Of a stretch of DNA of 35,263 bases, positions 15,476 to 24,147 are shown piece after piece. The translations under genes and the position numbers were made by a program. The stretch lies in the NCBI GenBank assembly GCA_947488235.1, contig CANLAQ010000027.1, forward strand, positions 1 through 35,263, read 5' to 3'. Position 1 is the first letter of the stretch, and every line of letters starts with the position of its first letter. Under the pieces are notes generated by a model. That model ran no database searches. It was given only the letters and a program-made list of their open reading frames with translations, and had not been told where the DNA came from. This DNA is from Flavobacteriales bacterium. Its GTDB lineage: Bacteria > Bacteroidota > Bacteroidia > Flavobacteriales_D > Crocinitomicaceae.

Positions 15476-17662
15476 ATGGCAACGAAGCGATTAAGAGCAT
15501 ATCAAGATGTTTTGAATAGAGAACCTAAAAACATCGATTTTGAGGGAAAATTATCTGATCTTTTCGGATCTAATGTATTTCATGCTGAAGTAATGCGGGA
15601 ATATTTGCCTTCTGAAACTTATAAATCAATGATGGCTTCCATGCAAACTGGGGTTCGTTTGGATAGAAAAAATGCCGATCAAGTGGCCTCTTCAATGAAG
15701 GATTGGTCTATATCTAAAGGTGCTACGCATTATACGCACTGGTTTCAACCCTTAACCGGTTCTACAGCAGAGAAACATGATGCTTTTTTAAAACCAATTG
15801 GACCAGGAAAAGCAATTGAAAGATTTGATGGTGATTTGTTGATTCAACAAGAGCCAGACGCTTCTTCTTTTCCTAATGGAGGTATTCGAAATACTTTCGA
15901 AGCGAGAGGATACACCGCTTGGGATCCTTCATCGCCTGCTTTTATCATTGGAAAAACATTATGTATTCCAACCATTTTTATTTCCTACACAGGAGAGTCA
16001 TTGGATTACAAAATGCCATTAATTAAGGCTTTAACAGCGATAGATGCTGCTGCTGTAGATGTTTGTCAATATTTTGATAAAAATGTAACGAAGGTCAATG
16101 CAACCCTTGGTTGGGAACAAGAATATTTTTTAATTGATCAAGCTTTGTTTAATGCTAGACCTGATTTATTACTAACAGGTAGAGCTTTATTTGGTCATGC
16201 TCCCGCAAAAGGACAGCAATTAGAAGATCATTATTTTGGTTCTATTCCTGAAAGGGTTACGGCATTTATGCGTGATTTCGAGATGGAAGCTCTCAAATTA
16301 GGAATTCCTGTTACTACGAGACATAATGAAGTAGCGCCCAACCAGTTTGAATGTGCTCCTATTTTTGAGGAATGTAATTTAGCCAACGATCACAATCTAC
16401 TTTTAATGGATTTGATGGAGAAAATTGCAAGAAAACATAATTTCCGTGTTTTACTTCATGAGAAACCGTTTGCTGGAGTAAATGGTTCTGGAAAACATAA
16501 CAATTGGTCCTTGAGTACAGATACTGGTGTCAATTTATTAGCGCCAGGGAAAAATCCAAAGTCTAACTTACAATTCTTAACTTTCTTCGTGAATACGATT
16601 ATGGCCATCCATGATAATGCGGACTTGTTAAGAGCGGCCATTGCATCAGCGGGAAATGACCATCGTTTGGGTGCCAACGAAGCGCCACCAGCGATTATAT
16701 CAGTTTTTATCGGTACTCAGTTGTCTACACTTCTTGACGATATTGAAAAGAATGTTAAGGCAGGTAAAATGACGCCTCAAGATAAAACTGAATTGAAATT
16801 AAATATTGGTAAAATTCCTCAAATTTTATTGGATAATACGGATAGAAACAGGACTTCGCCTTTTGCATTTACTGGAAATAAATTCGAATTCAGAGCGGTA
16901 GGTTCTTCTGCAAATTGCGGATCTGCAATGATTGTTGTAAATACTATTGTGGCAAAGCAATTGCAATTGTTTAAAAAATCTGTGGATGCTCGAATCGCAA
17001 AAGGAGAGTCTAAAGATGAAGCAATCTTAAAAGAATTACAATTGCTTATTAAAAACTCTAAGAAAATTCGTTTCGAAGGAAATGGTTACGGAGAGGAATG
17101 GGTTACTGAAGCACTCTCTCGTGGATTGTCCAATTTGAAGGATACCCCAAGAGCATTGAAAGTTTGGGATGATAAAAAAGTTATTCGCTTGTTTGATGAA
17201 ATGGGGGTCTTATCCCCTCGTGAATTGGAGGCGAGAAAAGAAATTGAATTCGAGAATTATATTCTAAAGATTCAAATTGAATCTCGTTTGATGGGAGATA
17301 TCGTTCAGAATTATTTTATTCCTGCAGCTGTGACATATCAGAATAAATTAATAGAAAATGTAAATGGCTTGTTGAATATTTTTGGAGACAAGGAAGGTCG
17401 CGTGATAGCAAAAGCTCAAATTGAATTGTTGCAGAAAATTAGCGGACATATTAATTCAATGAAGTCGGCTTCAGATAAAATGCTTGTGCAAAGGAAATTA
17501 GCAAATAAGGAAGCTCACGCAGAACAAAAAGCACTATCGTATTGTGACAATGTTAAAGTTCACTTTGATGAAATTCGCTATCATGCTGATAAATTAGAGT
17601 TACTTGTTGAAGATGAATTATGGCCATTGCCAAAATTTAGAGAAATGCTCTTTACGCGTTAA
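15476..17662 (+). CDS. glnN: Glutamine synthetase type III
   Basis: The 728 residues match GSIII, far longer than GSI (about 470) or GSII. The N-terminal GSIII-specific part contains THYTHWFQPLTGSTAEKHDA. The catalytic core has LGWEQEYFLID, TTRHNEVAPNQFECAPIFEE, KPFAGVNGSGKHNNWSLSTD (ammonium/glutamate site region) and NRTSPFAFTGNKFEFRAVGS. It joins ammonia and glutamate using ATP, forming dodecamers in the cytoplasm. It stands alone with its own promoter, and the inverted repeat upstream suggests nitrogen-dependent control (inference). It converges with the next gene across 9 nt. Confidence 0.97.
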   Translation: MATKRLRAYQDVLNREPKNIDFEGKLSDLFGSNVFHAEVMREYLPSETYKSMMASMQTGVRLDRKNADQVASSMKDWSISKGATHYTHWFQPLTGSTAEKHDAFLKPIGPGKAIERFDGDLLIQQEPDASSFPNGGIRNTFEARGYTAWDPSSPAFIIGKTLCIPTIFISYTGESLDYKMPLIKALTAIDAAAVDVCQYFDKNVTKVNATLGWEQEYFLIDQALFNARPDLLLTGRALFGHAPAKGQQLEDHYFGSIPERVTAFMRDFEMEALKLGIPVTTRHNEVAPNQFECAPIFEECNLANDHNLLLMDLMEKIARKHNFRVLLHEKPFAGVNGSGKHNNWSLSTDTGVNLLAPGKNPKSNLQFLTFFVNTIMAIHDNADLLRAAIASAGNDHRLGANEAPPAIISVFIGTQLSTLLDDIEKNVKAGKMTPQDKTELKLNIGKIPQILLDNTDRNRTSPFAFTGNKFEFRAVGSSANCGSAMIVVNTIVAKQLQLFKKSVDARIAKGESKDEAILKELQLLIKNSKKIRFEGNGYGEEWVTEALSRGLSNLKDTPRALKVWDDKKVIRLFDEMGVLSPRELEARKEIEFENYILKIQIESRLMGDIVQNYFIPAAVTYQNKLIENVNGLLNIFGDKEGRVIAKAQIELLQKISGHINSMKSASDKMLVQRKLANKEAHAEQKALSYCDNVKVHFDEIRYHADKLELLVEDELWPLPKFREMLFTR

Positions 17663-17671
17663 TCATAGACA

Positions 17672-18937
17672 TTAATTCTCTTTATTCAAGTTCAATGCCA
17701 GTCTAAGTATTTCAATACTTGGTATTTTATCTTTTTTAAATTTCACTTCAAATAGATTTCTATTTGGTTTTTCTATGGTATTAATTTCTGTAATCGTTTC
17801 AGCAAATTCTTTACTAACGCTGTAGGCTGGAATGAATTCTAAAAAAGCTCCTTTCCAACCTAAATTCCTTATTTCTGTGATGAATTTTGGTTGTCCTGAA
17901 ATTACAAATGGTTGATTGGTAGTAGTCATGAAAGCACTTTTAAATTTCCTTACGCCTAAATAAATTGAGCTTTTTGATATTTGTTTAAAGTAATAGCTTG
18001 TCCCATTATAGGAAATGTTTTGTCCAACCCTTTGACAAGAAACACCAATTTCATCTTGAAGTATTTGCATTACAGCTTCTTTTTTTATCGGATGCTTAAA
18101 GTTTAGTAACAATTCAAAGGAAGGCGCTATGCCACTTTTAATTTCACTCTCAAAAAAGTCTGCTCCATAATAATTAAGTGAAATATCATCCATATCAGAT
18201 ATCAAACTTGCAATTTTCTTAAAATCTTTATTGCCAATAAAATGTTGGTTTACTTTTGAAGAAAAATGAAAACAATCTGTGGAAGATTTTAGTGTTTTTC
18301 TTTTGTAAGGAATTCCTTTAGATCTTATGATGACTTTTTCATCTTCTAATTCAACTTGATAGGAATAGCGCACCTTATTTTGTTCAATCTTGAAATGATT
18401 TAAAGTGGTATTTTCTTTAATTTCAAGTATAAAGTTTGCATCGAATAAAAGAGATTTAATCTCTGCTTTACTTAATTTTATTTTAGTGGAATTTCCTATG
18501 TAAGCATACTTATCATGCTTTTTATTTTCAAAAACAAGTAAGCGGTTATTGGTTTCTTTTAAATTAGATTTCCCTCTAATAAACCAAAGGTTTTCCTTTT
18601 CTCGCGTAATCTGAAGTAAATAAAGATCCTCTCGCAAATCAAAGGCGCTTATTAATTTTCCTCTGGTGTCATATTTATCTAAATTAATAAGATCATGTAG
18701 GTCATTTAATATAGCCACATCCTTATTTCTAAACCATAAATCAAAGAGGATTTCTTTTGTTAATGCAATAGGCTTAATTTGAATTAGATCTGTTGTCCCT
18801 GCGGGTAATAGAATTTTTGTAGTACTACTTTTGTGGGCCTTAGATTCAATAGCTTTGAATTCTTTTGTCCCAATATACACCACCAACCAAAAGAAGGCAA
18901 TCGTAACAACTTGCAAGAATAGTTTAATCTTTCGCAT
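17672..18937 (-). CDS. Membrane-anchored protein of unknown function
   Basis: I do not recognise this 421-residue protein. It has one N-terminal hydrophobic segment (about 5-22, FLQVVTIAFFWLVVYIG) after a positive start, which looks like an uncleaved anchor, and a long soluble part facing the periplasm. The soluble part is rich in short beta-like stretches and in Lys and Ser; examples are LLVFENKKHDKYAYIGN, KIKLSKAEIKSLLFDANF and GTSYYFKQISKSSIYLGV. Loosely it looks like two halves with similar strand patterns. The gene has a good promoter of its own and shares the 89-nt divergent gap with the acyltransferase at 19027, so it is probably a real single-gene unit. Confidence 0.75.
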   Translation of the reverse strand: MRKIKLFLQVVTIAFFWLVVYIGTKEFKAIESKAHKSSTTKILLPAGTTDLIQIKPIALTKEILFDLWFRNKDVAILNDLHDLINLDKYDTRGKLISAFDLREDLYLLQITREKENLWFIRGKSNLKETNNRLLVFENKKHDKYAYIGNSTKIKLSKAEIKSLLFDANFILEIKENTTLNHFKIEQNKVRYSYQVELEDEKVIIRSKGIPYKRKTLKSSTDCFHFSSKVNQHFIGNKDFKKIASLISDMDDISLNYYGADFFESEIKSGIAPSFELLLNFKHPIKKEAVMQILQDEIGVSCQRVGQNISYNGTSYYFKQISKSSIYLGVRKFKSAFMTTTNQPFVISGQPKFITEIRNLGWKGAFLEFIPAYSVSKEFAETITEINTIEKPNRNLFEVKFKKDKIPSIEILRLALNLNKEN

Positions 18938-18943
18938 CTATTA

Positions 18944-18976
18944 CAAATTTACATCAATCTATATTTGTTTTTTCAA
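18944..18976 (-). promoter_or_regulatory. Promoter of the unknown gene at 17672-18937
   Basis: On the minus strand there is TTG (18976 to 18974), a 22-nt spacer and TAAATTTG (18951 to 18944), matching TTG-N22-TAnnTTTG. The -7 box ends 6 nt before the ATG, so the transcript would have almost no leader. The same 22-nt spacing occurs at glnN. Confidence 0.5.
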
Positions 18977-19026
18977 TTCCTTACTTTTATTTACTCTAAT
19001 TCTTTTAGTATTGATTAATTTTGGAT

Positions 19027-19569
19027 ATGAAATTATTGATTCGTTTTATTTTTTGGCTCATCGGTTGGAAAATTGATCCTCGTGCACCAACGGACATAAA
19101 AAAATGTGTAATCGTTGTTGGTCCACACACTTCCAATTGGGATTTTGTCCTCGGAAAAATGGCTTTTATGACTTATGGTGTAAAAGCAAAGTTTTTGATT
19201 AAAAAGGAATTATTCTTCTTTCCTCTTGGACTTATTTTGAAAGCCATGGGTGGAATTCCAGTGGATCGAAAAAAAACAAACAACCTCACTGAAGCTGCAT
19301 TGGAATATTTTAAACAAAATGAAACGATGTATATGGTGTTTTCTCCGGAAGGAACACGAAGTTATAACCCAAATTGGAAAAAGGGATTCTATTATATAGC
19401 GCAAAAAGCACAAGTGCCAATTTATATTTGTTATGTTGATTATGCAACAAAAACCGGTGGATTCAACAGTCTCTATTATCCAAGTGGCAATGTTGTGGAT
19501 GATATTAATCACATTAAAGAAGTGCTAAAGCAATATAAAGGAAGGTTTCCTGAAAAAGGAATTTATTAA
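19027..19569 (+). CDS. 1-acyl-sn-glycerol-3-phosphate acyltransferase family protein (PlsC-like, short)
   Basis: The 180-residue protein has the acyltransferase HX4D motif (GPHTSNWDF, His34 and Asp39) and the second block FSPEGTRS, which holds the phosphate-binding Arg. MGGIPVDRKK is the usual motif between them. It transfers an acyl chain to a glycerophosphate-like or other hydroxyl acceptor at the inner membrane. It is shorter than classical PlsC (about 240), as in a small family common in Flavobacteriia. I start at the ATG at 19027, since the TTG at 19021 lies inside a TAATTTTG stretch that could be a -7 box. It abuts the convergent DUF5522 gene with no gap. Confidence 0.85.
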   Translation: MKLLIRFIFWLIGWKIDPRAPTDIKKCVIVVGPHTSNWDFVLGKMAFMTYGVKAKFLIKKELFFFPLGLILKAMGGIPVDRKKTNNLTEAALEYFKQNETMYMVFSPEGTRSYNPNWKKGFYYIAQKAQVPIYICYVDYATKTGGFNSLYYPSGNVVDDINHIKEVLKQYKGRFPEKGIY

Positions 19570-19761
19570 TTATTTCCTTTTAATTTCTCCTGTATTTTTA
19601 TCGTATCCGTAGGGACAATGTTTGCAATTACTTTTACAGCAATATCCTCTTTTTGAATGATATTCTTCGGTAAAAATTATGAATCCTTCTTCGTTTAAGT
19701 AGTAATCTTCCTTAGAAAGTTTACTTTTACCTTGCGAAAAAGAGGCGAATTCATTTTCCAT
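19570..19761 (-). CDS. DUF5522 small Cys-rich protein
   Basis: A 63-residue protein with the DUF5522 signature GYCCKSNCKHCPYGY near the C-terminus, four Cys and one His that could hold a metal. LNEEGFIIFTEEYHSKRG before it is also conserved in the family as I remember it. Function is unknown. Its stop codon directly abuts the acyltransferase stop, and its start lies 11 nt from the divergent PLP enzyme gene. Confidence 0.8.
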   Translation of the reverse strand: MENEFASFSQGKSKLSKEDYYLNEEGFIIFTEEYHSKRGYCCKSNCKHCPYGYDKNTGEIKRK

Positions 19762-19772
19762 TATTTATTTTA

Positions 19773-20660
19773 ATGTCTGAAATTAATTTATCAAATTCAA
19801 TTGTTCAAGGAATCAATCTTTCTTTTAACAAAGGTGCTAAAAATTTGTTCATTAAACGAGATGATTTAATTCACCCATTTGTTTCTGGGAATAAATGGCG
19901 TAAATTAAAATATAATATGGAAGCAATTCAACTCCATAATTCTAATGGCTGCCTTACTTTTGGTGGCGCTTATTCCAATCATTTACTCGCGGTTGCATCA
20001 GCTGCCCAACAATTTAATATAAGGTCAATTGCTTATGTTCGTGGAGATGAATTGAATGAAAATTCAAATCTACTTTTAAAAAAATGTTCCCAATTAGGAA
20101 TGGAATTACGCTTTATCTCTCGAAGTAGCTATCAAGAAAAAAAACTATCTTCTGATTTTATTTTTGAAAATAACGAAAAATATTTGGTAATTCCTGAAGG
20201 TGGAGCCAATGAAAATGGCATAAAAGGGTGTGAAGAAATATTGCAGGAAACTACCAATGATTTTGATGTGATAGGTCTTTCTCAAGGAACTTGCACCACC
20301 AGTTTAGGAATTCTTTTTTCGAGTCCTATTACTTCAGAAATTTGGGTTTTTCCTGCATTAAAAGGATTTGATTCAATAAGTGAAATGAAGTCTCTTGCAG
20401 AACGCTGCGGTAGGAGTGAGGACTTTCAGTTGCATCAACACCGCATCCGCATATTTGATCAATTTCATTTTGGTGGCTATGCTCAAAAAGATGATGAATT
20501 AGTAAATTTCATTTCTGATTTTCAATATCAAACCAAGATAAAATTAGATCCTGTTTATACAGGTAAAGCAATGTATGGATTGCTCCATAAAATTAAAGAA
20601 TTGAAAAACAAAAGAATTTTATTCATTCATACGGGTGGTGTGAATGAATTCAACAACTAA
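19773..20660 (+). CDS. 1-aminocyclopropane-1-carboxylate deaminase/D-cysteine desulfhydrase-like PLP enzyme
   Basis: A 295-residue type II fold PLP enzyme. KRDDLIHPFVSGNKWRKLKY carries the Schiff-base Lys (SGNKxRKL), and LTFGGAYSNHLLAVASAA holds the catalytic and phosphate-contact residues. VIPEGGANENGIKGCEEI and FIHTGGVNEF are the further cofactor-binding loops typical of DcyD/ACCD. Family members break D-cysteine to pyruvate, ammonia and sulfide, or open ACC; D-cysteine desulfhydrase is the more likely role in a bacterium like this, but the sequence does not settle it. It converges with porP across 6 nt. Confidence 0.87.
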   Translation: MSEINLSNSIVQGINLSFNKGAKNLFIKRDDLIHPFVSGNKWRKLKYNMEAIQLHNSNGCLTFGGAYSNHLLAVASAAQQFNIRSIAYVRGDELNENSNLLLKKCSQLGMELRFISRSSYQEKKLSSDFIFENNEKYLVIPEGGANENGIKGCEEILQETTNDFDVIGLSQGTCTTSLGILFSSPITSEIWVFPALKGFDSISEMKSLAERCGRSEDFQLHQHRIRIFDQFHFGGYAQKDDELVNFISDFQYQTKIKLDPVYTGKAMYGLLHKIKELKNKRILFIHTGGVNEFNN

Positions 20661-20666
20661 ATTTAT

Positions 20667-21695
20667 TTAATCTTTTCTTAATTTAGTTTTTTTCTTCCCG
20701 TACATGTGGATGGACTTGAAGAATATTTCAATTGCACCAACACCACTAGTTGCTGAACTCAAACGAGATACATTGGCATCAAATGCAATTCCTATTTTGA
20801 AGTTTTGAATTTTATAACTGAAAGAAGCAATTACTGCATCATTCATTCTATAAAAAACACCATAACTAACTGTTTTTGATTTGTTGATGTTGGTTATTTC
20901 AGACCCTGAAGACAATATGTTTTCACAATTCACACCCAATACAAAATTATTACTTGGTCCATTTCTGAAATACATCATTTGAGGTTGCAATCTAAAGTCT
21001 CTTCTTCTTGTTGTTATGTCAGCACCAGCATTTACAACCATTTGCATGTACATTTTATCTGCAGTAAAAGAGAAATCAATTTTTTGTCTCGTCATATGAT
21101 TAAAAGCTAAACCACCATAAAATCTCGACTTATTTCTTTGTGTGTGTTGATAAAAAATACCTGAATTTACATCAAAAGCACCATATGAACTTCTAGATAA
21201 ATTTGAGTTAATATAGATAGGATCTCCATAATTACCATTAAAGCCATTTCCTGTCCAATCAGACCCCCAATTCAGAGTGGCTGGATCATATGATTGCATA
21301 TAAAACCCTGGCGCAACACCAACTGAAAGTTTATTTCTCTGATCCAATTGAATGGTGTAATTAACAGGAATTGTTACAGCAGTGGTCATTAGCTTATTAT
21401 CGCCAGTTTGATCATTGATAACATTCAATCCAACGCCAAAATTGTTTTTACTGTAAGCGCCATCTGAAAATTTGAATTCAGTGCTTAATGTATTGGTGCG
21501 CATGGGAGCTCCTTCAATTGTGAAATATTGAAATCTAAAATTGGTAAAGAAGCTATAATCTTCATTTCCAGTGGCAACTGAACCAGCATTAAATAGACTT
21601 GGAGCTTGATTCCATTGACTTGAATTATATCCTTGTTGCGCTAATAATGCATTAGCAGAAACAAGTAAGAATAGGGTAAGTATAACTTTTTTCAT
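20667..21695 (-). CDS. PorP/SprF family T9SS outer membrane protein
   Basis: This 342-residue protein has a signal peptide (first ~19 residues, ending LLAQ) and the hallmark opening of PorP/SprF proteins: SSQWNQAPSLFNAGSVATG, then FRFQYFTIEGAP. Many alternating strands to the end suggest a beta-barrel in the outer membrane. PorP/SprF proteins work with T9SS cargo that has the gliding-type (type B) C-terminal domain, and each is usually encoded next to its cargo. Here it lies 5 nt behind the cargo gene at 21701-22618 on the same strand, so the pair should be one operon. Confidence 0.93.
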   Translation of the reverse strand: MKKVILTLFLLVSANALLAQQGYNSSQWNQAPSLFNAGSVATGNEDYSFFTNFRFQYFTIEGAPMRTNTLSTEFKFSDGAYSKNNFGVGLNVINDQTGDNKLMTTAVTIPVNYTIQLDQRNKLSVGVAPGFYMQSYDPATLNWGSDWTGNGFNGNYGDPIYINSNLSRSSYGAFDVNSGIFYQHTQRNKSRFYGGLAFNHMTRQKIDFSFTADKMYMQMVVNAGADITTRRRDFRLQPQMMYFRNGPSNNFVLGVNCENILSSGSEITNINKSKTVSYGVFYRMNDAVIASFSYKIQNFKIGIAFDANVSRLSSATSGVGAIEIFFKSIHMYGKKKTKLRKD

Positions 21696-21700
21696 GTGTC

Positions 21701-22618
21701 TTATCTGTAAAGTGTTACATTTCCTGTAAAGGAATTTGATAAACCATTAATTAATCTATAGTCAATTTTGTAAACAAAGGTTGCAGGATTTAAAGCCTTG
21801 CCTTTAAAAGTACCGTCCCATCCTTCGTTTGGATCTGTACTGTGAAAAACCAATTGTCCGTATCGATTGAAAATTTGAAGATCCATTTCAACAATAGCTC
21901 CACCTTCAACAAAACCGTTCATATCACCTTGGTTATAATTGTGGTTAGCATCAACATTCGTTAGCACTTTCAATACATCATTTTCGCCATCTCCATTAGG
22001 TGAAAAAGCATTAGGCATCGATACAACTACAGAATCTCTGAAGTTAACGGAAACAAATACAGTATCACTTGCAACACATCCTTCTGGTGAAGTATTGGTA
22101 ATGATGTAATAGGTGTTAAAAAATGGAGTGGCAATTATAGTATCACAAGTAGCGTTAACACAAGTAATATTATTGCTAGGCGACCAAGTAATAGAATCTC
22201 CAGGAACAAATCCTGTAGCAGATAATACTGCAGAACCATACATGTTAATTAAAGTGTCAGGTATTGCTGTCCCACCTAAACTATCCATTGCTGTTGCAGA
22301 AATGAAAGGCATGGCACCAACGGTAACGATTTGACTAGAAGCACTCGTTACGCCATTAGCATCAGCTACAGTAAGTGTAATGGTAAAAGTACCCGCTGTT
22401 GCGTAACATACTGGACCAGGATTAGCTCCACTGTAAAAGGAAGGCACTGCACCTCCGAATGTCCATGTAGAAGCAACAACATCATTTGATGAAGTATTAA
22501 CTATATCAATACATACTCCCTCACAAATCACATTGTCAGAGACTGTAAAACTTGCAGTAGGCTGTGCAAAAGCAGAGATACTTACAAGCATTCCAAAAAT
22601 TAAAGAAAAAACTTTCAT
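21701..22618 (-). CDS. Secreted PKD-domain protein with gliding-type (CHU_C) T9SS sorting domain
   Basis: The 305-residue protein has a signal peptide (about 1-18, ending AFAQ). A PKD domain (about 20-100; STWTFGG, CYATAGTFTITLTV) is followed by a second Ig-like part with four Cys. It ends in the type B sorting domain that begins MPNAFSPNGDGENDVLKV and continues MDLQIFNRYGQLVFHS, EGWDGTFKGK and the final TGNVTLYR. Such proteins cross the outer membrane by T9SS and stay on the surface or are shed. Cargo of this class is often adhesive and much longer; this is a compact one. A weak TTG/TAACTTAA pair lies before the ATG. Confidence 0.93.
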   Translation of the reverse strand: MKVFSLIFGMLVSISAFAQPTASFTVSDNVICEGVCIDIVNTSSNDVVASTWTFGGAVPSFYSGANPGPVCYATAGTFTITLTVADANGVTSASSQIVTVGAMPFISATAMDSLGGTAIPDTLINMYGSAVLSATGFVPGDSITWSPSNNITCVNATCDTIIATPFFNTYYIITNTSPEGCVASDTVFVSVNFRDSVVVSMPNAFSPNGDGENDVLKVLTNVDANHNYNQGDMNGFVEGGAIVEMDLQIFNRYGQLVFHSTDPNEGWDGTFKGKALNPATFVYKIDYRLINGLSNSFTGNVTLYR

Positions 22619-22667
22619 ATGAATAGGTATGCAGTTTAAGTTAGCGAAGTTAAAAAAAAGGATTCAA

Positions 22668-23540
22668 TTATTTTAATTTTCTATCAAGTTTAAGCAAAGT
22701 CTTGATTTCAACCGCTTCTTTGACATCATGTACCCGCAAGAAATTGGCGTTTTTACTCAATGCATAAGTATGCAAAATTGTTGTTCCATTTAAAGCTTGT
22801 TCTGGCGAAATATTTAATCTGTTGTAAATCATCGATTTTCTTGAAACTCCAATAAGTATGGGAAATTCTAATAAATCAAATAATTCAAGGTCTGCAATCA
22901 ATTGATAATTTTGACTTTCATTTTTAGCAAATCCAAATCCTAAATCTATTATGATATCCTTAATTCCAGCTTCCTTTATTTTTTTAATTTTTTCTGATAA
23001 AAAAAGCAGTATTTCAAGACTTACATGATCATAGTTGCTCAAATCTTGCATTGTTTTCGAATTTCCTCGAGCATGCATGAGAATGTATGGCGCTTTGAAT
23101 TTTGCTGCAACATTCCAAATGTTAGGGTCAAAATCTCCGCCTGTTACATCATTGATGATGTCTGCACCAGCTAACAAGCATTGTTCTGCAACATTAGATC
23201 TAAAGGTGTCAATAGAAATAATGAGCTCAGGAAATTTCTCTTTTATTAAGGTAAGCGCTGGGATTATTCTATTTAATTCTTCTTCTTCTGAAATTAGTTC
23301 TGCTCCTGGTCTTGTAGAACATGCGCCAATGTCAATGATATCAACTCCGTCATTTTTCATTTTTTCAACTGACAACATAATTGCCTCAGGAGCCATTGCT
23401 CTGCTGTCTTCAAAAAATGAATCTGGGGTACAATTTATAATGCCAATTATTTTAGCTTCTGTCAGGTCGAACAATTTATTCCGAATGCGTAAGTATTTAT
23501 GTGAACGAAAATGTTTAATTTCAACCCCGAAAAATGCCAT
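22668..23540 (-). CDS. folP: Dihydropteroate synthase
   Basis: A 290-residue TIM-barrel enzyme that joins p-aminobenzoate to the pterin pyrophosphate in folate synthesis, the target of sulfonamides. It has IGIINCTPDSFFEDSRA (first DHPS signature), IIDIGACSTRPGAE (second), SIDTFRSNVAEQCLLAGADI, INDVTGGDFD, LMHARGN and VSRKSM plus RVHDV at the end. The DPGFGFGK loop reads DLGFGFAK here, an odd change at the usually conserved Pro. Its start codon is 9 nt from that of the divergent DUF1599 gene. A TATATTTG box (minus strand, 23582 to 23575) lies inside that neighbour and may be its -7 element. Confidence 0.95.
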   Translation of the reverse strand: MAFFGVEIKHFRSHKYLRIRNKLFDLTEAKIIGIINCTPDSFFEDSRAMAPEAIMLSVEKMKNDGVDIIDIGACSTRPGAELISEEEELNRIIPALTLIKEKFPELIISIDTFRSNVAEQCLLAGADIINDVTGGDFDPNIWNVAAKFKAPYILMHARGNSKTMQDLSNYDHVSLEILLFLSEKIKKIKEAGIKDIIIDLGFGFAKNESQNYQLIADLELFDLLEFPILIGVSRKSMIYNRLNISPEQALNGTTILHTYALSKNANFLRVHDVKEAVEIKTLLKLDRKLK

Positions 23541-23549
23541 AAAATAGAT

Positions 23550-24089
23550 ATGAGTAATACATTGTTACAAGCAACAAATATAAGCAACAAATGCCGTGAA
23601 GTTTTCATTGCGAAAACAAAAGATTATGGAACTTCTTGGCGTATCTTACGATCATCTTCCTTAACGGATCAATTATTTATAAAGGCTCAGAGAATTCGAA
23701 CGATCCAAGTTACTGGCGAAAATAAAGTAGGGGAGTCTATTGAAGGTGAATTTGTAGCTATTGTTAATTATTGTATCATGGCATTAATTCAGTTTAAAGA
23801 AACTGAACTTCAAGAAATGGATTTACCACTTGATCAAGCAGCAGCTCTTTACGATAAGTATGTGGCAGAAACGCTTGCGCTGATGGAGAAAAAAAATCAT
23901 GATTATGGAGAAGCATGGAAAGATATGCGCGTAAGTTCTCTAACGGATTTAATTCTAACTAAAATATTAAGGGTTAAACAAATGGAAGATAATGAAGGAA
24001 CTGCTCTTGTTAGTGAAGGCATCGATGCTAATTATTTTGACATGCTTAATTATGCAATTTTTGCACTTATTCTTACAGATGTTAAATAA
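23550..24089 (+). CDS. DUF1599 protein with two tandem domains
   Basis: The 179-residue protein is an internal duplication: KTKDYGTSWRILRSSSLTDQ in the first half and KNHDYGEAWKDMRVSSLTDL in the second align well, each followed by a helix with RI/LR and Q. DUF1599 (I believe now also called a nucleotide-modification-associated domain) has no firmly known activity; the conserved DYG, W and SLTD residues suggest a nucleotide- or metal-binding helical fold. I use the ATG at 23550, since an upstream start would overlap folP. The order folP, DUF1599, BT_3928-like, tpiA is one I remember from other Bacteroidota. Confidence 0.85.
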   Translation: MSNTLLQATNISNKCREVFIAKTKDYGTSWRILRSSSLTDQLFIKAQRIRTIQVTGENKVGESIEGEFVAIVNYCIMALIQFKETELQEMDLPLDQAAALYDKYVAETLALMEKKNHDYGEAWKDMRVSSLTDLILTKILRVKQMEDNEGTALVSEGIDANYFDMLNYAIFALILTDVK

Positions 24090-24147
24090 TTGTTAGTGTT
24101 TTCGTAGGTCCAAGACATGTCCTTACATTTATACAAAACGAAATAAT

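Noticed and set aside
23035-23547. 170-codon plus-strand frame opposite folP
   Set aside because: folP on the other strand has all dihydropteroate synthase signatures; this frame shows no domain and is a shadow.
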